64,000 nt of DNA from assembly GCF_040720935.1 (NCBI RefSeq), contig NZ_JBFDAE010000003.1, positions 186,001 through 250,000 on the forward strand. The letters are read 5' to 3'. Origin of the DNA: Jejuia sp040720935 (GTDB taxonomy: Bacteria; Bacteroidota; Bacteroidia; Flavobacteriales; Flavobacteriaceae). The position numbers and the translations under genes were made by a program. The notes under the pieces are model-generated. The model did not search any database. It had not been told where the DNA came from and worked only from the letters and a program-made list of their open reading frames with translations. Shown here in pieces: positions 18,251 to 26,078 of this stretch. Numbering within the stretch: position 1 is the stretch's first letter; each line of letters starts with the position of its first letter.

Positions 18251-18270
18251 AGATGCGATTCATCGCGTCT
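18251..18270. repeat. REP-like palindrome GCGATTCATCGC (copy 2)
   Basis: AGATGCGATTCATCGCGTCT, 9-base arms around TC with one G:T pair. Together with the palindromes at 18104 and 18222 and the hairpin at 18186 it makes a composite of four hairpins in 170 bases. Confidence 0.75.
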
Positions 18271-18307
18271 CATATTAAAGAATAGTAACAATAAATAAAT
18301 AATAATT

Positions 18308-18925
18308 ATGTCTGGGTTAATTGGAAAAAAAATCGGTATGACCAGCATCTTTGATGAAAACGGGAAGAATATTCCTTGTACAGTAATCGAAGCTGGACCA
18401 TGTATCGTTACCCAAGTCAGAACCGAAGAAGTTGATGGTTATAAAGCCATTCAAGTTGGTTTCGATGACGCGACAGAAAAAAGCGCTACTAGAGCAGACT
18501 TAGGTCATGCTAAAAAAGCGGGTACTTCTGTAAAACGCAAAATCGTCGAATTCAAAGGTTTTGATGAGGAGTACAAATTAGGAGATGCCATCACTGTAGA
18601 ACATTTCAACGAAGGAGAATTTGTTGATGTAGCAGGAACGTCTAAAGGAAAAGGATTTCAAGGTGTTGTAAAACGTCATGGTTTCGGTGGTGTAGGTCAA
18701 GCTACCCACGGTCAACATAATCGTTTAAGAGCGCCGGGTTCTATTGGAGCTGCATCTTATCCTGCACGCGTATTTAAAGGTATGAAGATGGCCGGAAGAA
18801 TGGGTGGTGAAAAAGTAAAAGTTCAAAATTTAAGAGTTTTAAAAGTAGTTGCTGAAAAGAATCTACTTGTTGTTAAAGGTTGTGTACCTGGACATAAAAA
18901 CGCTTATGTAATTATTAGAAAATAA
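18308..18925 (+). CDS. rplC: 50S ribosomal protein L3
   Basis: 205 residues. L3 binds early in 50S assembly and its loop reaches toward the peptidyl transferase centre. Signatures: MSGLIGKKIGMTSIFDENG, the stretch KGKGFQGVVKRHGFGGVGQA with the modified-glutamine region GQ.THG, and PGSIGAASYPARVFKGMKMAG. Its last base overlaps the first of rplD (TAATG). The palindrome-rich spacer lies upstream, so this gene depends on read-through or an unseen internal promoter. Confidence 0.98.
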   Translation: MSGLIGKKIGMTSIFDENGKNIPCTVIEAGPCIVTQVRTEEVDGYKAIQVGFDDATEKSATRADLGHAKKAGTSVKRKIVEFKGFDEEYKLGDAITVEHFNEGEFVDVAGTSKGKGFQGVVKRHGFGGVGQATHGQHNRLRAPGSIGAASYPARVFKGMKMAGRMGGEKVKVQNLRVLKVVAEKNLLVVKGCVPGHKNAYVIIRK

Positions 18926-19554
18926 TGAAAGTAGCAGTTTTAGATATAAACGGAAAAGACACAGGTAGAAAGGCAGACCTTTCTAAAGATGTGTTCGCTA
19001 TTGAACCTAATAATCACGCTGTGTATTTGGATGTTAAACAATATTTAGCAAACCAACGTCAAGGAACTCACAAATCTAAAGAGCGCGCTGAGATTTCTGG
19101 AAGTACACGTAAGATTAAAAAGCAAAAAGGAACTGGTACTGCGAGAGCAGGTTCTATCAAGTCTGGTGTTTTTAAAGGTGGTGGTCGTATGTTTGGTCCT
19201 AGACCAAGAAACTATAGCTTCAAATTGAATAAAAACTTGAAGCGTTTAGCACGTAGATCAGCATTGAGTATTAAAGCTAGTGAGAAGTCTATTGTAGTAT
19301 TAGAAGACTTCAATTTTGAGTCTCCAAAGACTAAAAATTTCACGGCAGTTTTAAAGGCTTTAAATTTAGAAAACAAAAAGTCTTTGTTTGTGTTGGGCAG
19401 TTCAAATAATAACGTATATTTGTCATCGCGCAATTTAAAAGACTCTGAAGTTGTAACTAGTTCAGAAATAAGCACTTACAAAATTTTAAATGCAAACCAA
19501 GTAGTGCTTTTAGAAGGAGCATTAGAAGGAATTGAATCAAACTTAAGTAAATAA
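18925..19554 (+). CDS. rplD: 50S ribosomal protein L4
   Basis: 209 residues. L4 lines the peptide exit tunnel with its extended loop; in E. coli it also regulates the S10 operon. The tunnel loop KQKGTGTARAGSIKSGVFKG followed by FGPRPRNYSFKLNKN is present. The ATG overlaps the rplC stop by one base, so the pair is translationally coupled. No L4-binding leader can be recognised from sequence. Confidence 0.97.
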   Translation: MKVAVLDINGKDTGRKADLSKDVFAIEPNNHAVYLDVKQYLANQRQGTHKSKERAEISGSTRKIKKQKGTGTARAGSIKSGVFKGGGRMFGPRPRNYSFKLNKNLKRLARRSALSIKASEKSIVVLEDFNFESPKTKNFTAVLKALNLENKKSLFVLGSSNNNVYLSSRNLKDSEVVTSSEISTYKILNANQVVLLEGALEGIESNLSK

Positions 19555-19561
19555 GAAACAG

Positions 19562-19852
19562 ATGAGTATCTTAATTAAACCTATAATCACAGAAAAAGCG
19601 ACAGCGGATAGCGAGTTGAGAAACTGCTATACCTTCTCGGTGAAGACTAAGGCGAACAAGGTAGAAATCAAAAAAGCGGTGGAAGCTGCTTATGGCGTTT
19701 CTGTTGAAAAAGTTCGTACTATAAATGTCCGTCCAGATAGAAGTACCAAGCATACAAAAACTGGTATTCAACATGGTAAAACAAATGCTGTTAAAAAAGC
19801 AATTGTACAACTGGCGGAAGGTGAAATGATTGATTTATACAGTAACATGTAA
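19562..19852 (+). CDS. rplW: 50S ribosomal protein L23
   Basis: 96 residues. L23 is at the exit of the peptide tunnel, where it docks trigger factor and the signal recognition particle. Recognised by ILIKPIITEKAT at the N-terminus, YTFSVKTKANKVEIKKAVEA and VRTINVRPDRSTKHTKTG. Seven bases separate it from rplD and ten from rplB. Confidence 0.97.
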   Translation: MSILIKPIITEKATADSELRNCYTFSVKTKANKVEIKKAVEAAYGVSVEKVRTINVRPDRSTKHTKTGIQHGKTNAVKKAIVQLAEGEMIDLYSNM

Positions 19853-19862
19853 TTAAAGACAG

Positions 19863-20690
19863 ATGTCAGTAAGAAAATTAAAACCAATCACACCAGGACA
19901 GCGATTTAGAGTAGTAAATGGTTATGATGCCATTACTACTGATAAGCCGGAAAAGAGTTTACTCGTTCCGAATAAAAGGTCTGGTGGTAGAAACAGTGAA
20001 GGAAAAATGACCATGCGCTATATAGGTGGAGGTCATAAAAGGAAATATCGTATTATCGATTTTAAAAGGGATAAAACTGGGATTCCTGGTGAAGTTGCTT
20101 CAATTCAATACGATCCAAACAGAACAGCTTTTATCGCATTATTGAATTACCAAGATGGCGAGAAAAGATACATTATTGCACAAAATGGACTTCAGGTTGG
20201 GCAAAATGTAGTGTCTGGCTCAGAAGGTGTTGCTCCAGAAATTGGAAACGCAATGCCATTAAGTGAAATTCCATTAGGAACCATTATTTCTTGTGTAGAA
20301 TTACGTCCAGGTCAAGGTGCTGTTATGGCACGTAGTGCTGGTGCTTTTGCTCAGTTAATGGCAAGAGAGGGTAAATTCGCTACGGTTAAGTTACCTTCAG
20401 GAGAAACAAGATTAATTCTTGCAAACTGTATGGCTACTATAGGTGTAGTTTCTAACTCAGATCATCAATTATTAGTTGGTGGTAAAGCAGGTAGAACAAG
20501 ATGGTTAGGAAGAAGACCACGTACTAGACCAGTAGTAATGAATCCAGTTGATCATCCAATGGGTGGTGGTGAAGGTAAATCTTCAGGTGGACATCCACGT
20601 TCTAGAAACGGTATTCCTGCTAAAGGATTTAGAACCCGTTCTAAAACAAAGTCGAGTAACAAATATATTGTAGAACGTAGAAAGAAATAA
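19863..20690 (+). CDS. rplB: 50S ribosomal protein L2
   Basis: 275 residues, full length. L2 is needed for subunit association and peptidyl transferase function. The C-terminal segment VMNPVDHPMGGGEGKSSGGH, with the conserved histidine near the catalytic centre, is intact, as is the N-terminal RNA-binding part (RNSEGKMTMRYIGGGHKRKY). Three bases separate it from rpsS. Confidence 0.98.
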   Translation: MSVRKLKPITPGQRFRVVNGYDAITTDKPEKSLLVPNKRSGGRNSEGKMTMRYIGGGHKRKYRIIDFKRDKTGIPGEVASIQYDPNRTAFIALLNYQDGEKRYIIAQNGLQVGQNVVSGSEGVAPEIGNAMPLSEIPLGTIISCVELRPGQGAVMARSAGAFAQLMAREGKFATVKLPSGETRLILANCMATIGVVSNSDHQLLVGGKAGRTRWLGRRPRTRPVVMNPVDHPMGGGEGKSSGGHPRSRNGIPAKGFRTRSKTKSSNKYIVERRKK

Positions 20691-20693
20691 GAC

Positions 20694-20972
20694 ATGGCAA
20701 GATCATTAAAAAAGGGACCATACGTTCATTATAAGTTAGAAAAGAAAGTAGCTGTTAATGTTGAAAACAACAAAAAAACAGTAATCAAAACCTGGTCTAG
20801 AGCTAGCATGATTACTCCAGATTTTGTAGGACAAACAATAGCAGTACACAATGGCCGTCAATTTGTACCAGTTTATGTAACTGAGAACATGGTAGGACAT
20901 AAATTAGGAGAATTTTCACCAACACGTTCATTTCGTGGGCATGCAGGTGCTAAAAATAAGGGTAAAAAGTAG
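20694..20972 (+). CDS. rpsS: 30S ribosomal protein S19
   Basis: 92 residues. S19 is in the 30S head, bound to S13 and close to the A-site tRNA. Signatures MARSLKKGPYVHYKLEKKV, TWSRASMITPDFVGQTIAVH and GHKLGEFSPTRSFRGHAG are all present. It is six bases from rplV. Confidence 0.98.
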   Translation: MARSLKKGPYVHYKLEKKVAVNVENNKKTVIKTWSRASMITPDFVGQTIAVHNGRQFVPVYVTENMVGHKLGEFSPTRSFRGHAGAKNKGKK

Positions 20973-20978
20973 TAAGCT

Positions 20979-21386
20979 ATGGGAAGTCGTAAAAAACAAA
21001 TGGCAGACGCTATTAAGGAAGCAAAAAAACACGTTGCTTTTGCAAAACTTAATAACTGTCCTACGTCACCGAGAAAAATGCGTTTAGTAGCCGATTTAGT
21101 AAGAGGTGAAAAAGTAGAACATGCACTTAATATCTTGAAATTCAATTCGAAAGAGGCATCTGGTCGTTTAGAGAAATTGTTATTGTCTGCAATTGCAAAC
21201 TGGCAAGCTAAAAACGAAGACGCTGATATTGAGTCTGCTGAATTGATTGTAAAAGAGATTAGAGTTGATGGCGGATCTATGTTAAAGAGATTACGTCCAG
21301 CACCTCAAGGCCGTGCACACAGAATTAGAAAACGTTCTAACCATGTAACATTAGTGGTTGGTGCTAACAATAACACACAAGCTTAA
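20979..21386 (+). CDS. rplV: 50S ribosomal protein L22
   Basis: 135 residues. L22 spans the 50S subunit and its beta-hairpin lines the exit tunnel. Typical parts: KLNNCPTSPRKMRLVADLVR, the LLLSAIANWQAKN helix, and the hairpin GGSMLKRLRPAPQGRAHRIR with RKRSNHVTLVV. The N-terminus has a ~20-residue basic extension common in Bacteroidota. Eight-base gap to rpsC. Confidence 0.97.
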   Translation: MGSRKKQMADAIKEAKKHVAFAKLNNCPTSPRKMRLVADLVRGEKVEHALNILKFNSKEASGRLEKLLLSAIANWQAKNEDADIESAELIVKEIRVDGGSMLKRLRPAPQGRAHRIRKRSNHVTLVVGANNNTQA

Positions 21387-21393
21387 TTAGAGT

Positions 21394-22116
21394 ATGGGAC
21401 AAAAAACAAATCCAATCGGGAATCGCTTAGGAATTATCAGAGGATGGGAATCTAACTGGTACGGAGGAAACGATTATGGTGATAAGCTAGCCGAAGACGA
21501 TAAAATTAGAAAGTACGTTCATGTACGTTTAGCAAAAGCTAGTGTAAGTAGAGTAATTATCGAAAGAACTCTTAAACTTGTAACCGTTACTATCACAACG
21601 GCTCGCCCAGGTATCATTATTGGTAAAGGCGGTCAAGAGGTAGACAAGTTAAAAGAAGAACTTAAGAAAATTACTGGAAAAGAAGTTCAGATTAACATCT
21701 TTGAAATTAAGAGACCTGAACTTGATGCATTTTTAGTAGGATCAAGCATCGCTCGTCAAATTGAAAATAGAATTTCATACAGACGTGCAATCAAGATGGC
21801 TATCGCTGCTACAATGCGAATGAATGCCGAAGGAATTAAAATCCAAATTAGTGGTCGTTTAAATGGTGCTGAAATGGCACGTTCTGAACACTACAAAGAA
21901 GGACGTATTCCTTTATCAACCTTTAGAGCCGATATTGATTATGCTTTAGTTGAGGCACACACTACTTATGGTAGATTGGGTGTAAAAGTATGGATTATGA
22001 AAGGTGAAGTATATGGTAAAAGAGAGCTTTCTCCGCTAGTTGGTTTATCCAAAAAGCAAGGAAAAGGTGGAAGAGGCGGAAGAGACAATAAAAGTCAACC
22101 TCGTCGTAGAAAGTAA
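21394..22116 (+). CDS. rpsC: 30S ribosomal protein S3
   Basis: 240 residues. S3 lies at the mRNA entry tunnel. The KH domain shows ARPGIIIGKGGQEVDKLKEE (GxxG loop IGKGG) and the C-terminal domain shows SGRLNGAEMARSEHYKEGRI and KVWIMKGEVYGK. The C-terminal tail is basic and glycine-rich (GGRGGRDNKSQPRRRK). It is 21 bases from rplP. Confidence 0.98.
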   Translation: MGQKTNPIGNRLGIIRGWESNWYGGNDYGDKLAEDDKIRKYVHVRLAKASVSRVIIERTLKLVTVTITTARPGIIIGKGGQEVDKLKEELKKITGKEVQINIFEIKRPELDAFLVGSSIARQIENRISYRRAIKMAIAATMRMNAEGIKIQISGRLNGAEMARSEHYKEGRIPLSTFRADIDYALVEAHTTYGRLGVKVWIMKGEVYGKRELSPLVGLSKKQGKGGRGGRDNKSQPRRRK

Positions 22117-22137
22117 TTTTTTATAAAGTAAAGAAAA

Positions 22138-22557
22138 ATGTTACAGCCTAAAAGAACAAAATTTCGTAAACAGCAAAAAGGACGTATGAAAGGGAATGCC
22201 GGAAGAGGCCATCAACTTTCAAGTGGAACTTTTGGTATAAAATCATTAGACTCGAACTTTTTAACATCGCGTCAAATAGAAGCTGCACGTATTGCCGCTA
22301 CTCGTTACATGAAAAGAGAAGGACAACTTTGGATTAAAATATTTCCAGACAAGCCTATTACAAAGAAACCTCTTGAAGTACGTATGGGTAAAGGTAAAGG
22401 TGCTGTAGAATATTGGGCGGCCGTTGTTAAACCAGGACGTGTTTTATTTGAAGTTGGAGGCGTGCCTTTAGACATTGCTCAAGAAGCATTGCGTTTAGCA
22501 GCTCAAAAATTGCCAGTTAAAACTAAGTTTATAATTGCTAGAGATTACGAAGCATAA
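22138..22557 (+). CDS. rplP: 50S ribosomal protein L16
   Basis: 139 residues. L16 helps position the A-site tRNA acceptor arm on the 50S. Signatures MLQPKRTKFRKQQKGRMKG, AARIAATRYMKREGQLWIKI and PDKPITKKPLEVRMGKGKG, the last holding the arginine that is hydroxylated in some bacteria. Nine bases before rpmC. Confidence 0.98.
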   Translation: MLQPKRTKFRKQQKGRMKGNAGRGHQLSSGTFGIKSLDSNFLTSRQIEAARIAATRYMKREGQLWIKIFPDKPITKKPLEVRMGKGKGAVEYWAAVVKPGRVLFEVGGVPLDIAQEALRLAAQKLPVKTKFIIARDYEA

Positions 22558-22566
22558 TAATTTAAG

Positions 22567-22761
22567 ATGATGAAACAATCAGAAATTAAAGAATTATCTG
22601 TAGCTGAGTTACAAGAAAAACTTGGTGAAACTAAAAAGAGCTATTCAGACCTTAAATTGTCTCATGCAATATCTCCTTTAGAAAATCCAATTCAGTTACG
22701 TGCGCTAAGACGTGGTGTGGCAAGGATTGCGACGGAATTAACTAAAAGAGAACTACAATAA
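22567..22761 (+). CDS. rpmC: 50S ribosomal protein L29
   Basis: 64 residues, two-helix coiled hairpin near the tunnel exit. Family features are EIKELSVAELQEKL, LKLSHAISPLENP and LRALRRGVARIATEL. The protein begins MMKQSEIK; the second ATG at 22570 could be used instead. It lies in the expected place between L16 and S17. Confidence 0.95.
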   Translation: MMKQSEIKELSVAELQEKLGETKKSYSDLKLSHAISPLENPIQLRALRRGVARIATELTKRELQ

Positions 22762-22772
22762 TTCTGCTGAAA

Positions 22773-23030
22773 ATGGAAACAAGAAATTTAAGAAAAGAAC
22801 GAATAGGAGTTGTTACTAGTAACAAAATGCAAAAATCAATTGTAGTTGCTGAAGTAAAAAAAGTAAAGCATCCTATGTATGGTAAGTTCGTGTTAAAAAC
22901 AAAGAAATATGTTGCGCACGACGAGCAAAATGACTGCAACGAAGGAGATACTGTAAGAATCATGGAAACACGACCTTTAAGTAAATCTAAATGTTGGAGA
23001 TTAGTTGAAATAATTGAAAGAGCTAAATAA
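22773..23030 (+). CDS. rpsQ: 30S ribosomal protein S17
   Basis: 85 residues with an OB fold, an early 16S rRNA binder. Signatures RKERIGVVTSNKMQKSIVVA, VKHPMYGKFVLKTKKYVAHD and GDTVRIMETRPLSKSKCWRL are present. Two bases separate its stop from the rplN start. Confidence 0.97.
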   Translation: METRNLRKERIGVVTSNKMQKSIVVAEVKKVKHPMYGKFVLKTKKYVAHDEQNDCNEGDTVRIMETRPLSKSKCWRLVEIIERAK

Positions 23031-23032
23031 TT

Positions 23033-23401
23033 ATGGTACAACAAGAATCAAGATTAAAAGTAGCTGATAATACTGGTGCAAAGGAGGTTTTAACTATCCG
23101 TGTATTAGGTGGAACTAAAAGAAGATATGCTTCTGTAGGAGACAAAATTGTTGTTTCTGTAAAAGATGCTACACCAAATGGAAACATTAAAAAAGGTGCA
23201 GTTTCTACAGCAGTAGTTGTTCGTACTAAGAAAGAAGTAAGACGTCCAGACGGATCTTATATAAGATTTGATGATAATGCTTGTGTTTTATTGAACCCTA
23301 CGGGTGAAATGAGAGGTACACGTGTATTTGGACCGGTTGCTAGGGAGCTTCGTGATAAGTCATTCATGAAGATTGTATCATTAGCACCAGAGGTGCTGTA
23401 A
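23033..23401 (+). CDS. rplN: 50S ribosomal protein L14
   Basis: 122 residues. L14 sits at the subunit interface and binds L19. Starts MVQQESRLKVADNTGAKEVL and contains RRPDGSYIRFDDNACVLLN and PTGEMRGTRVFGPVARELR with the C-terminal KIVSLAPEVL. The stop is followed by a 60-base spacer holding a palindrome before rplX. Confidence 0.98.
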   Translation: MVQQESRLKVADNTGAKEVLTIRVLGGTKRRYASVGDKIVVSVKDATPNGNIKKGAVSTAVVVRTKKEVRRPDGSYIRFDDNACVLLNPTGEMRGTRVFGPVARELRDKSFMKIVSLAPEVL

Positions 23402-23414
23402 AAACGTCGTTGGG

Positions 23415-23430
23415 ACGTAGCATGCTACGT
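23415..23430. repeat. Palindrome ACGTAGCATGCTACGT
   Basis: A perfect 16-bp palindrome between rplN and rplX. Its GCATGC core matches the core of the palindromes at 18222 and 30133, and the flanking bases (ACGTCGTTGGGACGT and AACGTTGCAAC) repeat the ACGT words, so it looks like a diverged copy of the same family. Confidence 0.7.
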
Positions 23431-23461
23431 ATTTATAACGTTGCAACAAAAAAGCAATAAG

Positions 23462-23773
23462 ATGAAAAAGCTTAAAATAAAAACTGGAGATACTGTAAAG
23501 GTAATTGCTGGAGACCATAAAGGATCTGAAGGTAAAGTACAAAAGGTATTGATAGAAAAGAACAAAGCGATTGTTGAGGGTGTAAACATGGTGAAGAAAC
23601 ATACTAAACCAAGTGCACAAAATCCTCAAGGAGGAATCGTAGAAAAAGAAGCAGCTATTCAGATTTCAAACTTGTCATTGTTAACTTCAAAAGGAGAAAC
23701 AACAAGAGTTGGATACAGAATGGAAGGCGATAAGAAAGTAAGATTTTCAGTAAAATCTAATGAAGTAATATAA
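23462..23773 (+). CDS. rplX: 50S ribosomal protein L24
   Basis: 103 residues from the ATG at 23462 (MKKLKIKTGDTVKVIAGDHK). An in-frame TTG at 23441 would add seven residues that lie in the repeat-derived spacer and are not conserved. KOW motif VKVIAGDHKGSEGKV and the segment GVNMVKKHTKPS are present. L24 starts 50S assembly. Its stop overlaps the rplE start by one base (TAATG). Confidence 0.97.
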   Translation: MKKLKIKTGDTVKVIAGDHKGSEGKVQKVLIEKNKAIVEGVNMVKKHTKPSAQNPQGGIVEKEAAIQISNLSLLTSKGETTRVGYRMEGDKKVRFSVKSNEVI

Positions 23774-24324
23774 TGGCATATTCACCGAGACTTAAAGAAG
23801 AGTATAAAAGCAAAGTAATTGCAGCTCTTACAGACGAATTTGGATATAAGAATGTAATGCAAGTTCCTAAACTACAAAAGATAGTAATATCTAAAGGTGT
23901 TGGAGCAGCAGTTGCAGACAAGAAGTTAATTGACTACGCATTGGAGGAAGTAACTGCAATATCTGGACAAAAAGCAATAGCTACATTATCTAAAAAAGAT
24001 GTAGCAACTTTTAAATTACGTAAAGGAATGCCAATCGGTGTTAAAGTTACTTTACGTGGTGAGAAAATGTATGAGTTTTTAGACCGTTTAGTAACCTCTG
24101 CACTACCACGTGTTAGAGATTTTAACGGCATAAAAGCTACAGGATTTGATGGAAGAGGCAATTACAGTTTAGGAGTTACTGAGCAAATTATATTTCCAGA
24201 GATTAACATTGATAAAGTGAACAAAATCTCAGGTATGGATATTACATTTGTAACTTCTGCTGATACCGATAAAGAAGCAAAATCATTATTAACTGAATTA
24301 GGGTTACCTTTTCAAAAGAACTAA
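23773..24324 (+). CDS. rplE: 50S ribosomal protein L5
   Basis: 183 residues. L5 binds 5S rRNA in the central protuberance. Signatures VPKLQKIVISKGVGAAVADK, SGQKAIATLSKKDVATFKLR and RVRDFNGIKATGFDGRGNYS are clear. One-base overlap with rplX and three bases before rpsN. Confidence 0.98.
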   Translation: MAYSPRLKEEYKSKVIAALTDEFGYKNVMQVPKLQKIVISKGVGAAVADKKLIDYALEEVTAISGQKAIATLSKKDVATFKLRKGMPIGVKVTLRGEKMYEFLDRLVTSALPRVRDFNGIKATGFDGRGNYSLGVTEQIIFPEINIDKVNKISGMDITFVTSADTDKEAKSLLTELGLPFQKN

Positions 24325-24327
24325 GAT

Positions 24328-24597
24328 ATGGCTAAAGAATCAATGAAAGCCCGTGAGGTAAAGAGAGCTAAAACAGTAGCTAAGTATGCGGAGAAACGTA
24401 AAGCTTTAAAAGAAGCTGGCGATTATGATGCATTGCAAAAGTTACCAAAAAATGCTTCGCCAGTTCGTATGCATAACAGATGTAAATTAACAGGAAGACC
24501 TAAAGGGTATATGAGAACATTTGGGATTTCTCGTGTAACTTTTAGAGAAATGGCTAACCAAGGGTTAATACCTGGCGTTAGAAAAGCATCTTGGTAG
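24328..24597 (+). CDS. rpsN: 30S ribosomal protein S14 (long, zinc-free form)
   Basis: 89 residues. The long form lacks the four zinc-binding cysteines of the short S14; only one cysteine (NRCKLTGRPKG) is present, matching the C-minus type. The C-terminal GISRVTFREMANQGLIPGVR followed by KASW is standard. The stop codon TAG overlaps the first of three palindromic repeats that fill most of the spacer to rpsH. Confidence 0.97.
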   Translation: MAKESMKAREVKRAKTVAKYAEKRKALKEAGDYDALQKLPKNASPVRMHNRCKLTGRPKGYMRTFGISRVTFREMANQGLIPGVRKASW

Positions 24598-24664
24598 ATA
24601 CGCGATTCATCGCATATCAACAAACGTGATTCATCGTATATCAACAAACGTGATTCATCGCGTT
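24597..24664. repeat. Three tandem GCGATTCATCGC-type palindromes
   Basis: Three neighbouring hairpins (24597-24618, 24619-24642, 24643-24664), each with CG(C/T)GAT and ATCG around TC. The second and third share the unit AACAAACGTGATTCATCG with 24-base spacing. The first starts at the G of the rpsN stop codon. No T-run follows any of them. The rest of the 148-base spacer to rpsH shows no clear promoter. Confidence 0.8.
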
Positions 24665-24745
24665 AATACAAAAAAAGAATTATAAATTGGTAGAAGGTTT
24701 AATCCGAGAGACGGCATTGAAAACCACCACCGCAAATTAATAAAT

Positions 24746-25144
24746 ATGTATTCAGATCCAATAGCGGATTATCTAACTAGAGTTAGAAATGCAATTAGAG
24801 CTAACCACAGAGTGGTTGAGATTCCTGCATCTAACTTAAAGAAAGACATTACTAAAATATTATTCGAGCAAGGATATATTTTAAGCTACAAGTTCGACGA
24901 TTCTTCTGTACAAGGAACTATTAAAATAGCCCTTAAGTACAACAAAGAAACAAAAGAGCCTGTAATCAAAAAAATTCAACGTATTAGTACACCAGGTTTA
25001 CGTAGGTATGCTGGAGCTAAAGAACTACCTAGAGTACTTAATGGTCTTGGTATTGCCATCGTTTCTACTTCTCATGGAGTAATGACGGGTAAGCAAGCTA
25101 CAAGAGACAATGTAGGTGGTGAAGTATTATGTTACGTTTACTAA
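24746..25144 (+). CDS. rpsH: 30S ribosomal protein S8
   Basis: 132 residues. S8 binds the central domain of 16S rRNA and in E. coli represses the spc operon. Begins MYSDPIADYLTRVRNAIRAN and ends STSHGVMTGKQATRDNVGGE plus VLCYVY, all typical. It is preceded by the palindromic spacer and followed by rplF after 18 bases. Confidence 0.98.
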   Translation: MYSDPIADYLTRVRNAIRANHRVVEIPASNLKKDITKILFEQGYILSYKFDDSSVQGTIKIALKYNKETKEPVIKKIQRISTPGLRRYAGAKELPRVLNGLGIAIVSTSHGVMTGKQATRDNVGGEVLCYVY

Positions 25145-25162
25145 TATAAAAGCCAGAAAGAA

Positions 25163-25705
25163 ATGTCAAGAATAGGAAATAATCCAGTAGCCATTCCAGA
25201 AGGTGTAACAGTAGATGTTAAAGATGGTGTTGTTACTGTTAAAGGTAAATTAGGGGAGTTAACACAAAATTACGACTCTGTTGAAATAAAATTAGAAGAC
25301 GGTAACATTATGGTTACACGTTCTTCTGATACTAAAGATCAAAAAGCTAAACATGGTTTATACAGATCTTTAATGCACAATATGATTGAAGGTGTATCTA
25401 AAGGATGGACAAAAGAATTAGAATTGGTTGGTGTTGGTTATAGAGCATCAAATCAAGGTCAGAAATTAGATTTAGCCTTAGGATTTTCCCATAACATTGT
25501 TTTGAATGTAGCTCCAGAAGTGAAAATTGAAACGATTTCAGAGAAAGGTAAGAACCCGATCATTAAATTAACTTCATTTGACAAACAACTAGTTGGTCAA
25601 GTAGCAGCTAAAATACGTGGTTTCCGTAAGCCAGAACCTTACAAAGGAAAAGGAATTAAGTTTGTAGGTGAAGAATTAAGAAGAAAAGCAGGTAAATCAG
25701 CTTAA
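25163..25705 (+). CDS. rplF: 50S ribosomal protein L6
   Basis: 180 residues with two repeated alpha/beta domains, near the factor-binding site. Signatures SRIGNNPVAIPEGVTV, KELELVGVGYRASNQGQKLD and the C-terminal EPYKGKGIKFVGEELRRKAG. Normal length and place. Confidence 0.98.
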   Translation: MSRIGNNPVAIPEGVTVDVKDGVVTVKGKLGELTQNYDSVEIKLEDGNIMVTRSSDTKDQKAKHGLYRSLMHNMIEGVSKGWTKELELVGVGYRASNQGQKLDLALGFSHNIVLNVAPEVKIETISEKGKNPIIKLTSFDKQLVGQVAAKIRGFRKPEPYKGKGIKFVGEELRRKAGKSA

Positions 25706-25715
25706 TAATTGAGTT

Positions 25716-26072
25716 ATGATATTAACAAAGAATCAAAGAAGATTAAGAATAAAAAGCAGAATTAGAAAGATAGTTTCTGGAACAGAAACTAGACCAAGAT
25801 TAACTGTTTTTAGAAGTAATAAAGAGATCTATGCTCAAATAGTCGATGATGTTAATGGAAAAACCATTAGTGCCGCATCTTCAAGAGATAAAGATATAGC
25901 TAAGTCTAAAGGCAATAAAACAGAACTTGCTAATTTGGTAGGAAAGGCTGTTGCAGAAAAAGCTTTAAAAGCTGGTGTTGAAACTATTGCTTTTGATAGA
26001 GGAGGGTATTTATACCATGGTAGAGTAAAATCATTAGCAGAAGGTGCTAGAGAAGCAGGACTTAAATTCTAA
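25716..26072 (+). CDS. rplR: 50S ribosomal protein L18
   Basis: 118 residues. L18 binds 5S rRNA with L5. Contains RRLRIKSRIRKIVSGTETRP, LTVFRSNKEIYAQIVDD and the C-terminal RGGYLYHGRVKSLAEGAREA. It lies between L6 and S5 as in most bacteria, with 6 bases to rpsE. Confidence 0.97.
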   Translation: MILTKNQRRLRIKSRIRKIVSGTETRPRLTVFRSNKEIYAQIVDDVNGKTISAASSRDKDIAKSKGNKTELANLVGKAVAEKALKAGVETIAFDRGGYLYHGRVKSLAEGAREAGLKF

Positions 26073-26078
26073 GAAATT

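Noticed and set aside
24597..24664. Short CRISPR-like repeats with spacers
   Set aside because: Repeats are palindromes of 20-24 bases in direct contact; there are no unique spacers and no cas genes.
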